A DNA stretch of 64,000 nucleotides from Omphalotus guepiniiformis (Eukaryota > Basidiomycota > Agaricomycetes > Agaricales > Omphalotaceae), in contig JAQOOI010000078.1 in the NCBI GenBank assembly GCA_028554645.1, positions 310,001-374,000 on the forward strand, given 5' to 3'. Below are positions 31,475-43,025 of this stretch, one piece after another (the first letter of the stretch is position 1; the number at the start of each line of letters is the position of its first letter). The notes below the pieces were generated by a model. That model worked only from the letters and a program-made list of their open reading frames with translations. It made no database searches and was not told the DNA's origin. A program made the translations under genes and the position numbers.

Positions 31475-33736
31475 CTACATCTTGTGGACGACAACAGCAT
31501 TTACAGTCCCTACACACTGACAGGAGTATCTCATGATCAGTTTGTTGCATAAACAAACCAGATTTGGATTGTTTATCATCCAAATATACTCACATTGTAC
31601 CAGCGCGAGCGTACCCGAAAATCAGTGCGGGGGTCCTTTCTCCAAATGAAAGATAGTCGACTTTCATTAAACTTCAGAAGGTCTTGATAGGTCACAAGTG
31701 ACCATGTCCGAGTCTGTGAGTAAGAGGAACAATAATCATCAACCTTCCGTTCCGACGCCTTAACTATAGCCTCCTCGAATTTAGTAACAAGCTGCTCAAT
31801 ATTTTCCGGCAGATTTCGTCCTTCTTTCTCCAACTCCGAGACGAATCCGCGCACATCGTGAATTTGCCAGAGGTCCACAGGATTGGGTATGGTTGAAAGT
31901 TCCTGTCTTTGCGCAGTTTCACCATCCATTTTCTGCGAATGCTCTTTAACTCGAGCCAACGCTTCCTTGTTGACTTTGACAAATCCGTATACATTCGTCG
32001 TAAGGGTCTTGAACTTTTTGTAATCGTAATCTACGACGAATAGCCAACCCTCTCCTTGCAAAGAATGATCGATCCGCATTTGAGGAAAACAAGAGACAGT
32101 GCGCTGGTCCCAGGGTTGGTCTACTAGTGGATATTGAACTTCTTCATCTCTCATGACACGGACCCCGGTCGACATAGATAGCAAGGGTACCCATGTTGTT
32201 TCCGAGTGCTGTATGTGGATCAGGTGCATGGTCTGTACCAAGGAATTCAAAAGCTTTTCGACATTGAAAAATGGCACAGAGACTGAGGTAACTGTGTCAC
32301 AGCGCGTCGCAAGAGTAAAGGTGTGGGGGTGCACATAATTATGTAGTTGCTGGTATGGCGCAAGCAGAAGAGCAGGATGAACAAGATCGGAGAGTCCATG
32401 AAACAGTGTAGGTGAATTAGAGAAGAGCTCGAATAGTTTATCATCCTCTAGGCCTGTATCGAGCATGGTCAATCGTAACAAGTTGGGGAAAGCACTCAGC
32501 ACAGCTGAAACGGTTGCTGAGCTAAGAATAGAGTTTCCCGACAAGTTCACTGCCAATGGTCGGCTGTTGAGAATGTCTGTGTTCGAAACAATAGTGGCAA
32601 CCTGGCCCGTAGACAGATGGAGGCCGGACAGATCTAGCTGAACAAAAGATTTTGCTTCCGCTTCGTGCTGCAAAATCTTTATCAAAAGACCTAATGCTCC
32701 GTCGAGGAACGGCTTTTGAGTCCGAAGAACTTGCTTGAAGCTTTCTGCTTTTCCGGGCATCCATACTATGTTTTCTAGCTGAGATGTATCGCCTGATTGC
32801 GACGCAATCTCGATCGCCGGGCTAACAATGAGGTCGGAAAGGTGGGGTACCTTTTGACCCAAGCTAAGGTGGAAGGCTTCAGCCTCGTCTTCTTCGCCCT
32901 TCTGAAGCTTGAAGGCAAATGGCCAAACTTCGGAGAGAATTTTTCGTGTTATGAGTCTCACCCCATCTAGAATGGCTGAGCCCTTGAAGTCCGAGTCGTC
33001 GTCGCCGTACTCCACAAATTCACCTGGTGACAGAAGAACTACCTCGTAGTCGTACGCCGAAGTATAACTGGTACGGCGGAGCATACAAACTGCGGGATCT
33101 GCGGGGTCGGTAACATCGATTACGGTAATCCCATCGTCTGGAGCTATTGATACCAGAGTCTGAGTATGGAATGTTCAACTCAATTCGAGATAATTGCATA
33201 CCTTCATCCCATGGCCCCATGTTCGGCGAGAGAGTCGACGCAGAAAACAAACCATCAACGGTCGACTTCTCCGCGACGCTTGTAACACAGTTATCAACCG
33301 CTGAAGCCAGCAACAGCATGGTGTATGGGCAAGGCAATTTTGGCATTTCTGGCGCCCCCTTTTGACGTCCATATTGGAACTGAGCACGCCGAATCTCGTC
33401 CTTGACAATTTCAGCATTGTACTCGTTCTTCAAGAGCGACAAGAAGCGAGCTGTCTTAGCTAGAATGGCGTAGGGCCAATGAAGATAGTATGCTCCGATG
33501 CATCGATAGAAAGGGCGGTTGTCATGAGCAGAGTGAGATTGTTTAGGGAATAAACGCGCGATAAGAAATATATGGTGAGGATAACCCATGATGAACGTGT
33601 GGAGAAGGACAAGAATGAGGGAAAGAAAGAGAGCAGATCGATGCGAAGTGTCAGTCTTATACCCGAGCTCACCCAGCCACAACGCCGTTTCGTCTACTTC
33701 TTTTGTTCTTTTGTTCTTTTGCTGCGCAGATGCCAC
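31475..33736 (-). CDS. Hypothetical protein with leucine-rich stretch and N-terminal hydrophobic segment
   Basis: Not recognised. Exons on the minus strand: 33736-33202, 33143-31594 and 31516-31475; 2127 nt, 708 residues. The first intron uses the acceptor at 33144 (ATCAATAG), giving PWDEAPDDGITVIDVTDPAD across the joint, which reads smoothly. A hydrophobic segment (about residues 32-60, SALFLSLILVLLHTFIMGY) may cross a membrane. Residues around 310-370 look like two leucine-rich units: QLDLSGLHLSTGQVATIV, LAVNLSGNSILSSATVS and LLRLTMLDTGLED. Acidic and amphipathic stretches follow. It is probably an agaricomycete-specific protein. It is transcribed away from the bromodomain/BAH gene across a 233 bp gap. 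Confidence 0.75.
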
Positions 33737-33969
33737 TTAGACGAAGGCGAGAAACACCCATTGTTGATACAAGGTTTCCGAAAGCACCCCCATAAAACGC
33801 GAGTAATTTCCTTTTATTAATATAAGCGCCCAGGCTTGCCCCGCGCGCTCTAAACGTTCAACAGGTCAACGCCATCAACTTCAAACCCAAAATCGCTACG
33901 GCGTTCAACGTAGTCCTGTCCTCACAACGCTCTATAATAAATTCAACCTAGTCATCTCACCTAGGAACA
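33737..33969. promoter_or_regulatory. Short divergent promoter region
   Basis: The 233 bp between the ATG of the minus-strand gene (33736) and the ATG of the bromodomain/BAH gene (33970). Both promoters must lie here or reach into the neighbouring gene. An AT-rich TTTTATTAATATAAG stretch near 33812-33826 may serve as a TATA element. Confidence 0.5.
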
Positions 33970-36900
33970 ATGCCCATTTCGGTGGTTCAGAAGAATGCCA
34001 TTGAAAATATCATCAACACTATCACAACAACCACCGGAGCTCGAAAGCGGCATCTGAGCGGGATGTTTATGATTTTGGTCGATAGGAATGATTGGCCAGA
34101 GTACTTTGAGGTCGTTTCGTTTTTGTTTTGGCAAAGCTGCGGCAATAATTAACGTTTTCAACGATCGGCGGTTACGCGGTAGATTATCCCAGAACCTCGT
34201 TCCATCAATCAAGTACGCGATTCTTTAGAAAAGAATCGATACAAGAGTGCCCTGGACGTGTTCACGGATCTGTCCTTGGTATTTTGGAACGCGATATTTT
34301 ACAACGAGCCGGATAGTCAGATTGTGAAAGATGCAGAGACGCTCAAAGTGAGTTCCATTTGATTTTTTTTGTTCTGAGTGATAGAAACATCCAACATTTG
34401 TTTCAGAAAATCCTAGAAACAGAATGGAGGATTAAGCATGCTATTCTCCCTCAGCCACGATCACTTTCACCACCACCATCGTCTGCGCAGAAAGTGCACA
34501 AGTCAGTCGGAACGGCGTCTGGTACAACTTCATTAGCAACGTCTACAGCCGCTGCACCTACACCTGTGCCACCTACGGCCTCTTCTTCTCAACCGGCATC
34601 AATGCCTGCGCGATCTGTTCAACCTACTCCCACTCCTGTACCGCCCACTACCACTAGCTCAAATTCGAACTCCACTACGACTAAGCCTGCTCCAGGTACC
34701 ACCACCAGACGTCAGGCGACACCAGACGTAGACGTGGATATCATGTCTCCTGAGCCCGAAGGACAGGGTTTCCAAAGCTATGGACAAAATTACGATGGCG
34801 CAGCGGGGTCAGGGGAGATGGAGAGAGACGCGGAGAGCGACGAAATAGTCAAGCAGCTTGAGAAGAGCTTACCGAAGTGGCCTGGGTTTGGCGAAGAGGG
34901 ATGGATGGAGCACGGCAATGAGGTATGGGACCCCTCTCTTTCGCAAAGTATCGATTGCTTACTTGGTTTTGAAGACCCTATATGCGGACATTGTGCATAC
35001 AATGAAGAGTTACAAGAATATTATGTGTGTCCCATGTTCTCATATTGAAACTGTTCTTCTTAAATGCTTGTCACATAGAGGTAATCGTCTCGCGGTAGCC
35101 CTCGAGTCTGTGCCAGACGTCCTAGATGGCCTGACGTTACCTTCCCCTGTATGCTCCCCTGTTACCCTTTGCGACGTGCAGCTCGATTCATGATTCTTTT
35201 CAGGCTGGCATTTCATTGAAAATCATTGAGGCAAGCTCGTATTCACACTATTCAATAACCCACAATCATCTTACTCTGTTAAAAAGACCCGCGTTCGCGC
35301 ACAAGAATACACTACCCCAAAATCTTTCGACAAAGACGTGTCTCTACTCTTCCTAAAGGCACGCAGATGGCACGAAATAGGGAGCGAACCCTACGGTTGT
35401 GTCCTCACTCTCCAAGTCCGCTTTCCCTGTTTCACGCTCTGGTACTATTATTCTGACCTTCTATTCCTCCACTCCACAGCGGCTCTATCACGCCCTGACC
35501 TCCGTCAACCCTCCACCCCCACCTGGGCCACCTTACTCCTCCACGACGAACTTCGCTTCAATACGAGCTGGGCCGGGTAACGTCAAGCCTGTCCACGGTC
35601 AAGAGGAGGGTGTTCCGGGAGTGACTAGTCACCGGGTGTTGACTCGGGATCGGAGATTCGTGGATGAGGTGCACTATAAAGGCTGGACCGTCAAGCTGGC
35701 TGATTGGTTGCACTTGAGTAATCCGGACGATCCGAGTAGACCGATTATTGCTCAGGTTTTTAGATGTTGGGTTTCGGAAGAGGAGTGAGTGCACTACCTC
35801 TTTACCTTTGCTGACATGCGTTAACCGGTATGCACAGGTCAAAAAGGGGCCAAGTAGGAGTGACAGTGTCGTGGTATTATAGACCTGAGCAGGTATAAAT
35901 CATCATTTTAGATTCGACCTCACCTGTCTTTGCTGACGCAATGCTTTGCTATCTACAGACATATCACCCCGCCAATCGAATCTTTTGGGAAGGCGAAGTT
36001 TTTAAAACCAGTAAGCTTCAGACCACCACACAGAGTAGCACAATCCATTGACCCCCATCTTACCACTTGTACAGGCCACTTCGCCGACCACCCACTGCCA
36101 GACATAATTGAAAAAATAGCCTGTCAGTTCACCGCGCGACACATTCGTGGTCGACCGCGCCCACCATATTGGTGGCCTGGCTTCCCGCTGTACGTCTGCG
36201 ACTCACGGTATAATGACCGGGATCGAGTGTTTGTGCGGATAAAGAATTGGAATTCGTGCATACCGGAAGAAGTAAGGAAGAGCGAGGAGTTCATGCCTAT
36301 ATATCCATTTGAGAGGACGGTGTTTCCGAGTCGGTTTCCTAGTCCGTTTGTTGGGAAGGGAGGGACTGGCAAGGCGGCTGTGACCAGTGGGCCGGGCGGG
36401 ATTACCGAGGCTACCGATCAGGGAGACGTAGATATTGGTGGTGGTGGTGGTGAGGGGTCGAGGAGGGGTAGAAAATCTGGAGGTAACGGAGAAACTGGCC
36501 AGAGTAAGGGCGTCTATGTCGGGAACGTGACAGCAGGTGCAGGAAGCGTCGGAGTCAATAGTAGTCACACTGGTGGGATGACGTCTTACGGCGCTTTGCA
36601 GCTGCAGCCGATCTACAGCGGAGTTGGGTTAAGCGGGGGAGGTGTCGGCACTGTTGCTCAATCTTCAACTATGGCGACAACAAAGCCTACCATTGATAGA
36701 TCCGTGGTGACGGCTGCAGGAGGTGCTGCAAATGTTCAAGTCGAGAAATTACCGCCTGAAACTAGTGAGTGTGATTGGCTTGTTTGGCCCTTAAATCTTG
36801 ATGATGTGATTGACGATGTTCATTTTTCCCCTTCTTCGCGTGTCTATGCGAATCTTATAGCACGGCATTTTGACCGAGAACCAGATACGAATGAAGTTTT

Positions 36901-37138
36901 GTGGTTTGCTTCGCCTCCGGTTAATGTTGCTCGTGCGCCAACCCCGAGGCATAGTTTGGCGTACCTGCATTTTCTTGCTATGAAGCGGAAAAGGGAGGCT
37001 GATGGAGGGAATGAAGGAGCGAAAGAAGATGATGGTGGCCAATCGAACGACAATACATCCAAGAGGCGGCGAAATACAGTACCGCCGACAGTGACAGAGC
37101 TGCTGGCATCAGTGCAGACAGAGGTCTCGTCGCGGTGA
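33970..37138 (+). CDS. Bromodomain plus BAH protein, RSC-complex type
   Basis: Exons 33970-34110, 34183-34347, 34407-34922, 34975-35024, 35079-35148, 35204-35230, 35287-35415, 35480-35784, 35838-35892, 35959-36010, 36075-36764, 36861-37138; 2478 nt, 825 residues. The first 100 residues carry a bromodomain-like region (EPRSINQVRDSLEKNRYKSA, then LDVFTDLSLVFWNAIFYNEP, with the Tyr-Asn-Glu of the acetyl-lysine pocket). A Pro/Ser/Thr linker and a second helical region follow. A BAH domain comes next: HYKGWTVKLADWLHLSN, PIIAQVFRCW, GVTVSWYYRPEQTYHPANRI and FWEGEVFKTSHFADHPLPDI. The C-terminus is basic. This resembles fungal Rsc1/Rsc2 (a nucleosome-remodelling complex reading acetylated histones). 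The intron after 35230 is GC-AG. The intron 36765-36860 is 96 nt and stop-free, so a retained form of 857 residues is possible. Confidence 0.85.
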
Positions 37139-38171
37139 CCCTTTGCCGTATATCTGCATTTAGGGATCTGGCGCAGCTTGAGCGTTGATAGAGTCTCCAT
37201 TCTCCATGGCCCTTTTCTTACATCTCCAAAAATTACGCAGCAGGGACGAGTTTCGACAGCTGACTACATCTGATTCGAACCCTCCGAGGCGTCTTTCAGC
37301 TTCTATATATCTTCCGGTTAGGCAGATTGCCTACAGAGCCGAACGAAGTGAGGGTTCATGCATGAGGGAACATGCCGAGATTTGATGTTCTTCCGACTTT
37401 TTCAAAGCTTCTTTCGTGGGGTGTATCTGATGTTTATCATGTTGCGGACCATGGTGCATCTTGGTGCATTCAGTCACTTGCTGTAATAAAATCGCTACTG
37501 GCCCGGCGGCAAATGCCATTTCTCTGAACTCTTACCTGAAGTACTTTAGAGCACTGCTCGCCTGGTAGTGTCGGTGGGCTCATGAATGCGCTGAGTTGTC
37601 TGTAAGCTCTTAGTCCGGTTCGGTATGTTACCATTTGTACGACGGGACATACTTAGTGCCATTTTGAAGGGCCTAGCCTCATCTATTTGCGAAGAATTGG
37701 CTTATGTGAGCACGACATACAGAATGATTCCTAAGAAATTCTAAGTACAGACCTTGATCATTTTCCAAACACTGTTTGCCTCGGCATGTCGTATGTCTAC
37801 GCATGGCTGCTGTACTTATGACAATGTCTTCACAGCAACTTTGTGAAATATTCCTCCTGTATAAGGATCGAGACAGCGAAAATTAGGCTGTGCATTTTGC
37901 TGTGAGGGCGCTCGCTCAGGCTGTTTTGCGTTTTCTTTCTTCTTTCAGTTTGACCTCGCCGCTGATCCGGTACGCTGTGCTCAGATTGTAGTGACCCCCC
38001 GGACTCGAGCGTCAAAGTTAATAATTCCTTACCTGCGAAGGTGCTATCTGTCACGAGGCGATCTAGATGAATTTTATAAAGCTCGTCCGACATTCTCGCT
38101 TACACGCCCCTCGCACTTCCTTACTTCGAGGGTACCGGTGGTCACTCATATAACAAGTGCCAAGTTTTACG
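37139..38171. other. Intergenic region
   Basis: About 1 kb, 3' flank of the chromatin gene and promoter of the membrane-protein gene. No recognised feature. Confidence 0.5.
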
Positions 38172-40072
38172 ATGTATCGTTCACTTGCCTTTGTTGTCAC
38201 TGTTCTCCCTTACTATGCGAGGTCGCATTCGCTGGAAGCTCGCGGTCCCCAATCCAACGCAACGTGCCAAACGGGTTTTCAGTGGGCGGACAATAGTAAT
38301 CAGCTCACTCCTTGTATCATAGCTGCAGCTGTAGTCGGAGGATGTGGTACTTCGAGTGAGTTTTTATGTCTATTTATTGGATCACGTAGAAATTCATTCT
38401 TTTCTCCCCAAAGATTATAATGTCCCAGCATTAACGTCGGGGAATCACTACAATGCTCCTGGTGTAAACGGGCAGCAGTTGAACGAATGCTCATGGTAAG
38501 TTCATGCCAGCACGTGAAGCGAGTGTGCAATCTCTGATAAAGAAAACTCTACATCAGTTCTTGGGCTGCCTACAATCTGTACAGCGCTTGCACAGCCTGT
38601 CAGGGTTTGGATTCCAGTATTCTTACGTTCGTGGCTATTTTCCTAGGTTTTATGATGTACCTGAACAATTTTACAGCTGGGCTGACTATAGCTCCAATTG
38701 CAATTCGTTCAATTCTACAACCACGTATGTCACTCAGACCGTGTGAGGTTCATTTATAGCTCAGAGCGTCCCCAGGTACTATCCTTCTGATGTCACGACG
38801 CTGGGAAACACATCCATACCATATTATGCTACTATCAAACGTACGTAACTGTGTTTCTGCTCGTCTCTGCACTTTAACTGAACTTTGGGCAGCGACTACC
38901 TGGCAGAATCAGATATTTGATGTCGCTCAAGCTCAGAATATTTCCAATTCAGGTACTCCCTTCTTTTTTGTGCCTTTTCGCCTCCCAGTGTCTAACGATA
39001 TGTGGTAGATCATCCTGATGTCAGCGGTTCTGCAATCTCATCCTCGACTACATCCTCGTCATCAAAGAACACACCTGTAGGTGCCATCGTCGGAGGTGTC
39101 ATAGGAGGACTAGCTGTACTAGCTATCGGAGCACTTGGAGCGTTTTATATCATCCGAAAAAGGAACAGGGCTCGTAAGGGACCTCAAGAACTTGATGGCG
39201 ATGGCGATACTACGATACAAACTACCGGTCATGGTCGATCCTTCTCTGACACCACAAAATTGGCGGAACCTGTTCCAACGATTTACACTAGTCAATACCC
39301 ATCTATCAGTGGGATGTCGTCTCCGCCACCAACGACTATACGAACCGGACCCGGTAGCATTCAGACATTCTCGATGTATGATACCGTCTCCGGATTCACG
39401 ACTCCACCTCAGGCCGCCCCATCGACGAGGTATGGTTCGCCCACTCCAAGTGTTCAGTACATGAATGGTCCGGACTACATCCAACCCTTCATTATAAACC
39501 CAACTCCCATCTTGGCTTCACAAGCTCCGCCTGTTCGTCCCGCAACGCCAAGGAAAACCACCAGTGGTTTAACGTACGATTCTCCTAACGCGCCACCGCC
39601 TGTCGACCGACCTGAGCCAGATTCCGATACGCAGGAGGAGGCGCTCTCCGAGGTCTCTTCGAGACCACGCCTAAACCCCCCTGCATACAGCCCTTACCCT
39701 ACCCGTAATGGTTCAGACACAGCTTCCGCAGATGTTGCCGCCCAGCGTCGAGAGCAAAATGGGACAAGTCACCGACCGTTACCTAGAGAGAAGGGCGGGT
39801 CAGATGATTCTTTCTTATCTTCGATGAGTTCACTAGGGAGCCGAAACTTGAATGAATCGATAACTGGTGCTGGGAACCTTACTCCTTTGGATGCGATTGC
39901 GAGCCAAATGGGGTATAGAGGAGGGCCAGGGGGTGTACCTCCAATTGGTGGTGGTCGGCCTATGCCTGCTGTGCCTATGCTTCAGACGCAGGCAATGGCG
40001 CCCATGACACCGACACGACATATCGTCAACTCAGCTACTGAGAATGACGATGAAACGGTTTCGATTGCTTGA
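38172..40072 (+). CDS. Secreted-then-anchored single-pass membrane protein
   Basis: Exons 38172-38355, 38414-38495, 38558-38626, 38677-38724, 38776-38840, 38893-38952 and 39009-40072; 1572 nt, 523 residues. A signal peptide (MYRSLAFVVTVLPYYARSHS) is followed by a Cys-containing extracellular part with NATCQTGFQW, NYNAPGVNGQQ and ACTACQG. One transmembrane helix (about 196-218, GAIVGGVIGGLAVLAIGALG, then AFYII) comes before IRKRNR, a stop-transfer. A 300-residue Pro/Ser-rich cytoplasmic tail contains PPAYSPYP. The layout resembles the fungal Mid2/WSC-type wall sensors and the many basidiomycete proteins of this architecture, but no specific family was recognised. The ATG at 38172 is chosen because the signal peptide starts there. 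Confidence 0.82.
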
Positions 40073-40811
40073 TCAAACGAACGCCTTAAAACCGGTCTCA
40101 AGGCTGCGTAGGAGTTGCCCCCCTTGTTTTACTTGTCCCGCTCAGGATCCCGTCGTCTGAGTTGTCCTTGTAGCTATCTACCTAACCTTATTTTTGTGGC
40201 CATTGCTTCGGTTTGAGCACCGACACGACCGTTATTTGTACGTTGTACGACTTGTGTTATTTGTATTTGATACTACTATCATGACAATGGGTTGGATTGT
40301 TTGGAATTTTACTTAAAGATACACACTATTTTAATTTTTAGTGATTCGATTTTCACTGTCAACTCGAACTACGAATCGGAGGTTTGAAGGTGTGTATAAA
40401 GGTCTACTTTCTCAGCAACTTGTATAACCTCCGGATCACTAAAAAGTCGCTCCTATAACATTGATAACTTTTACCCAAGCTTCCGTACATCCGTCATTGA
40501 CATGCAAAGATCCACAAACCAATGTAAACGTCGGGTGAAAATTCTTCTCAAGGCTATACTAGGCTATACTGCATTGCGCCACACATGCAATTCCAGACGA
40601 CCTTCATTAGCCTTCATTTCTTATTGGCGAAACGCAATGTCATTCTGCTCCTTCTGGCAGGCGGTAATGGATTCTGGTGACGGTTCTTAATATCTATACT
40701 ACCTTGCGTGTTTGAGCGGTTGCCCGGCGGGTGAAGTTATCAACTTGATGGATTGTTATACAAGCCACGAATGACCATCATTTCTGCTTATTCTACACAA
40801 ACTTTTGTCCA
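40073..40811. other. Convergent intergenic region
   Basis: 3' flanks of the membrane-protein gene and the ribonuclease gene. No recognised feature. Confidence 0.5.
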
Positions 40812-41430
40812 CTAATCACCATCGCAAGCTACGAAATCGTCACCGGAAGCGCCGGTGTGCGTGATGACACTGTGAGTCAATGGATCCATGTCAGCTAAGT
40901 ATACATTAACTGTTACGGTTGGGATACAGTGCTTACGCGCAGTAGGTGCCATCGTCAGTAAAGACGACACGGTCAGCTCCAGGCGATCCTCCGGTGTAAG
41001 TTCCATCAGTTAGAATTGGGAACTGTTTGAATGAGAAGCGATAGGTAAGTACCGCGAAATCGACACAAGTTTGAATGTGAAGATGAACTCGCCTCATTGT
41101 AATAATCTCCAGAGCAATACATTTCCAGTCCCTCATAGTCATGATATTGATGTGGGTAGCTATCTTCAAACGCCCCGCCACAGATACGTTAGTTTGCACT
41201 ATATCTAATCATCGCTGCGGGATGTACATACCAACGGGGTCATTGAGGTCATCCACGCCAGCCGACACTGCGTCTTTGATCTCTGAAAGGGTGTACGTCG
41301 TGCTTCCGCAGGTGACGGAGCCAGAGGGCCATGAACGGCGCACGATGTTGTTGGGAACGGCCACAGGGGAAGCCAAGGCGAGAGTGAGTAAGGAGGAGGC
41401 GACAAGGAGAGAGCGGAGGAACTGGAACAT
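40812..41430 (-). CDS. Secreted guanyl-specific ribonuclease (RNase T1/F1 family)
   Basis: Exons on the minus strand: 41430-41232, 41163-41093, 41022-40937 and 40869-40812; 414 nt, 137 residues. A signal peptide (LLVASSLLTLALAS) precedes the mature enzyme. The RNase T1 catalytic set is visible in order: His in SYPHQYHDYEG, Glu in the same YEG motif, Arg in GGSPGADRVVF, and His in VITHTGASGDDFVAC. The mature size of about 100 residues is normal for the family, which cuts RNA after G via a 2',3'-cyclic phosphate. The enzyme should act outside the cell in nutrition or antagonism. The second intron (41023-41092) starts GCGAGT, a GC-AG intron; no GT donor keeps the frame there. It lacks the long basic loops of ribotoxins. 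Confidence 0.9.
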
Positions 41431-43025
41431 GGTGCTCGAGACTCAGGGAGCGGGAGGTGGGCTGGAGGGGAGGATGAAGGGGGGAACCTTGTAAGACGAA
41501 GAGGTCAACACCGAGGGCTTTATACCATTTCCATTTCAATCATAACGTCGAGTCGAAGGTTTATCTCAACGCATGTGCGTAACGTAAAACCCACGAATGA
41601 GTGGATCGTACGCATGCATACCTTGAGATACATCCGAAATTCCGTAGCTGTCTCGGTAGCGAGGTGTCGTTGCTGGCCATATGATCATCAATCAGTCTTA
41701 TCTACCTATGTAAATTAATGCGCATGGTGTTGTAGACTGCGAAGAGGCGAAAGAAGTCATGTCGACCGGTGGAGCAGTATTCTTGGTGCACACATGCATT
41801 GTAGTCATGATCGTAGAATGTACAGTTAAAGTGGCAGTTGATTCCCCTGATGCGTATTCGTCGGCACTGGCAGATTCTATGGCTTGGTAAATCGCGCGAG
41901 GAGCGCAAAAAACGCATGTTATACTCAGACCAGCTGAAGGCATTCAAACCTATGGATGGAGGTGATTGTTAAGTCCTTAATTTTCACCTCGGGGATTTGA
42001 ACGATTTAGGACACTCACTTAAATTCCGACCTCCGTTAATGATAATCACATTGTGATGTCCACATGAGTAGAATCTCCGGGACGATAAGAACATGCTAAA
42101 GATAGCTCTGGAATGCCAGGCTGAGCAGTGACTCCGAGGATATTCGAATACCGCGCGGTACTGTACCCATTCGCAAGTGAAGTGTTGTTATAGAGTTTTA
42201 TTGTAAGCCTGCCAGAGTTGGAACCTAGCTGGAACAATTGGGCCGGAATTGTTTTCAGCCGACTGCACCAGCAGTTTTTAATGTGGACCAAAGACCGTAG
42301 CTCGAGGTAAGTCGCCACCAAGGCAAGATTAAATTTGGTTGATATCCGTTTTCAATGTTCGAAGGCAGAGTGTTGGGATCGTCGCCGACGGTGACCAAGT
42401 GAGCTGCATGATTATCTAATGCAGTTTCACTTGCCCTCAAGCCCCCTCAAGCTCAAGGCCTCAAGGCCTCAAGCTCAAGCGCTGAAGGCTATCGCAGAAG
42501 TTTGTCGGTCTTGGGATGTTAATACTGGTTGACTCCGGACTGTCTGGATCAACTGCAAGGCGGAACGCCAGTGAACGAGATATACTAGATGGAGAGAATG
42601 ATTGGGTTCAAGTTCGGTTTACTCTCTGGATTTAGCTAAACATGGAATTCGAAAAGAAGCTTAATTCCCAAGTAGGCGGACCTCTATATATGCGAGCAAG
42701 AATCTAACTGGGACTCGATACTACGGCGTCGACCAACGCCGCCTACGGTACTTCGCAATTCGGGTCGACGGTCCTCTTTACGCTTTTCGGTGTTTATTCG
42801 ACCTTAAACAGGCTGGGCGGGAAAGGGGCACTGGACTTCAATGGTTTACGTTTGCTCGCAACCTGCAAGGAAGGAACTATTCGTGGATTTGTGGGCCCTT
42901 TGTGAGCTTCTGTCACAGGTCTCATCATACCCACAACATCAGCATCAGTGCCTAGTTATGCGCTACTATTACTTAGAGAACCGCTTGCCACCAAACTGTC
43001 GTCCTAAATCGTCCTATTGCCAGGC
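41431..43025. other. Interval with unassigned minus-strand frames
   Basis: About 1.6 kb. On the minus strand 41698-42440 has protein-like stretches (LTIKLYNNTSLANGYSTARY, then TAQPGIPELSLACSYRPGD, and further on ASADEYASGESTATLTVHST) that may be exons of a secreted or Ser/Thr-rich protein; no family was recognised. The remaining 600 bp upstream of the GMC gene should contain its promoter. Confidence 0.35.
42434..42480. repeat. CTCAAG/AGGCCT simple repeat
   Basis: Short tandem array of CTCAAG and CTCAAGGC units, partly dyad-symmetric around AGGCCT. Confidence 0.7.

Noticed and set aside
40812..41430. Ribotoxin (sarcin-like) instead of an RNase T1-type enzyme
   Set aside because: The protein has the short loops and size of guanyl-specific RNases and lacks the long basic insertions of ribotoxins.
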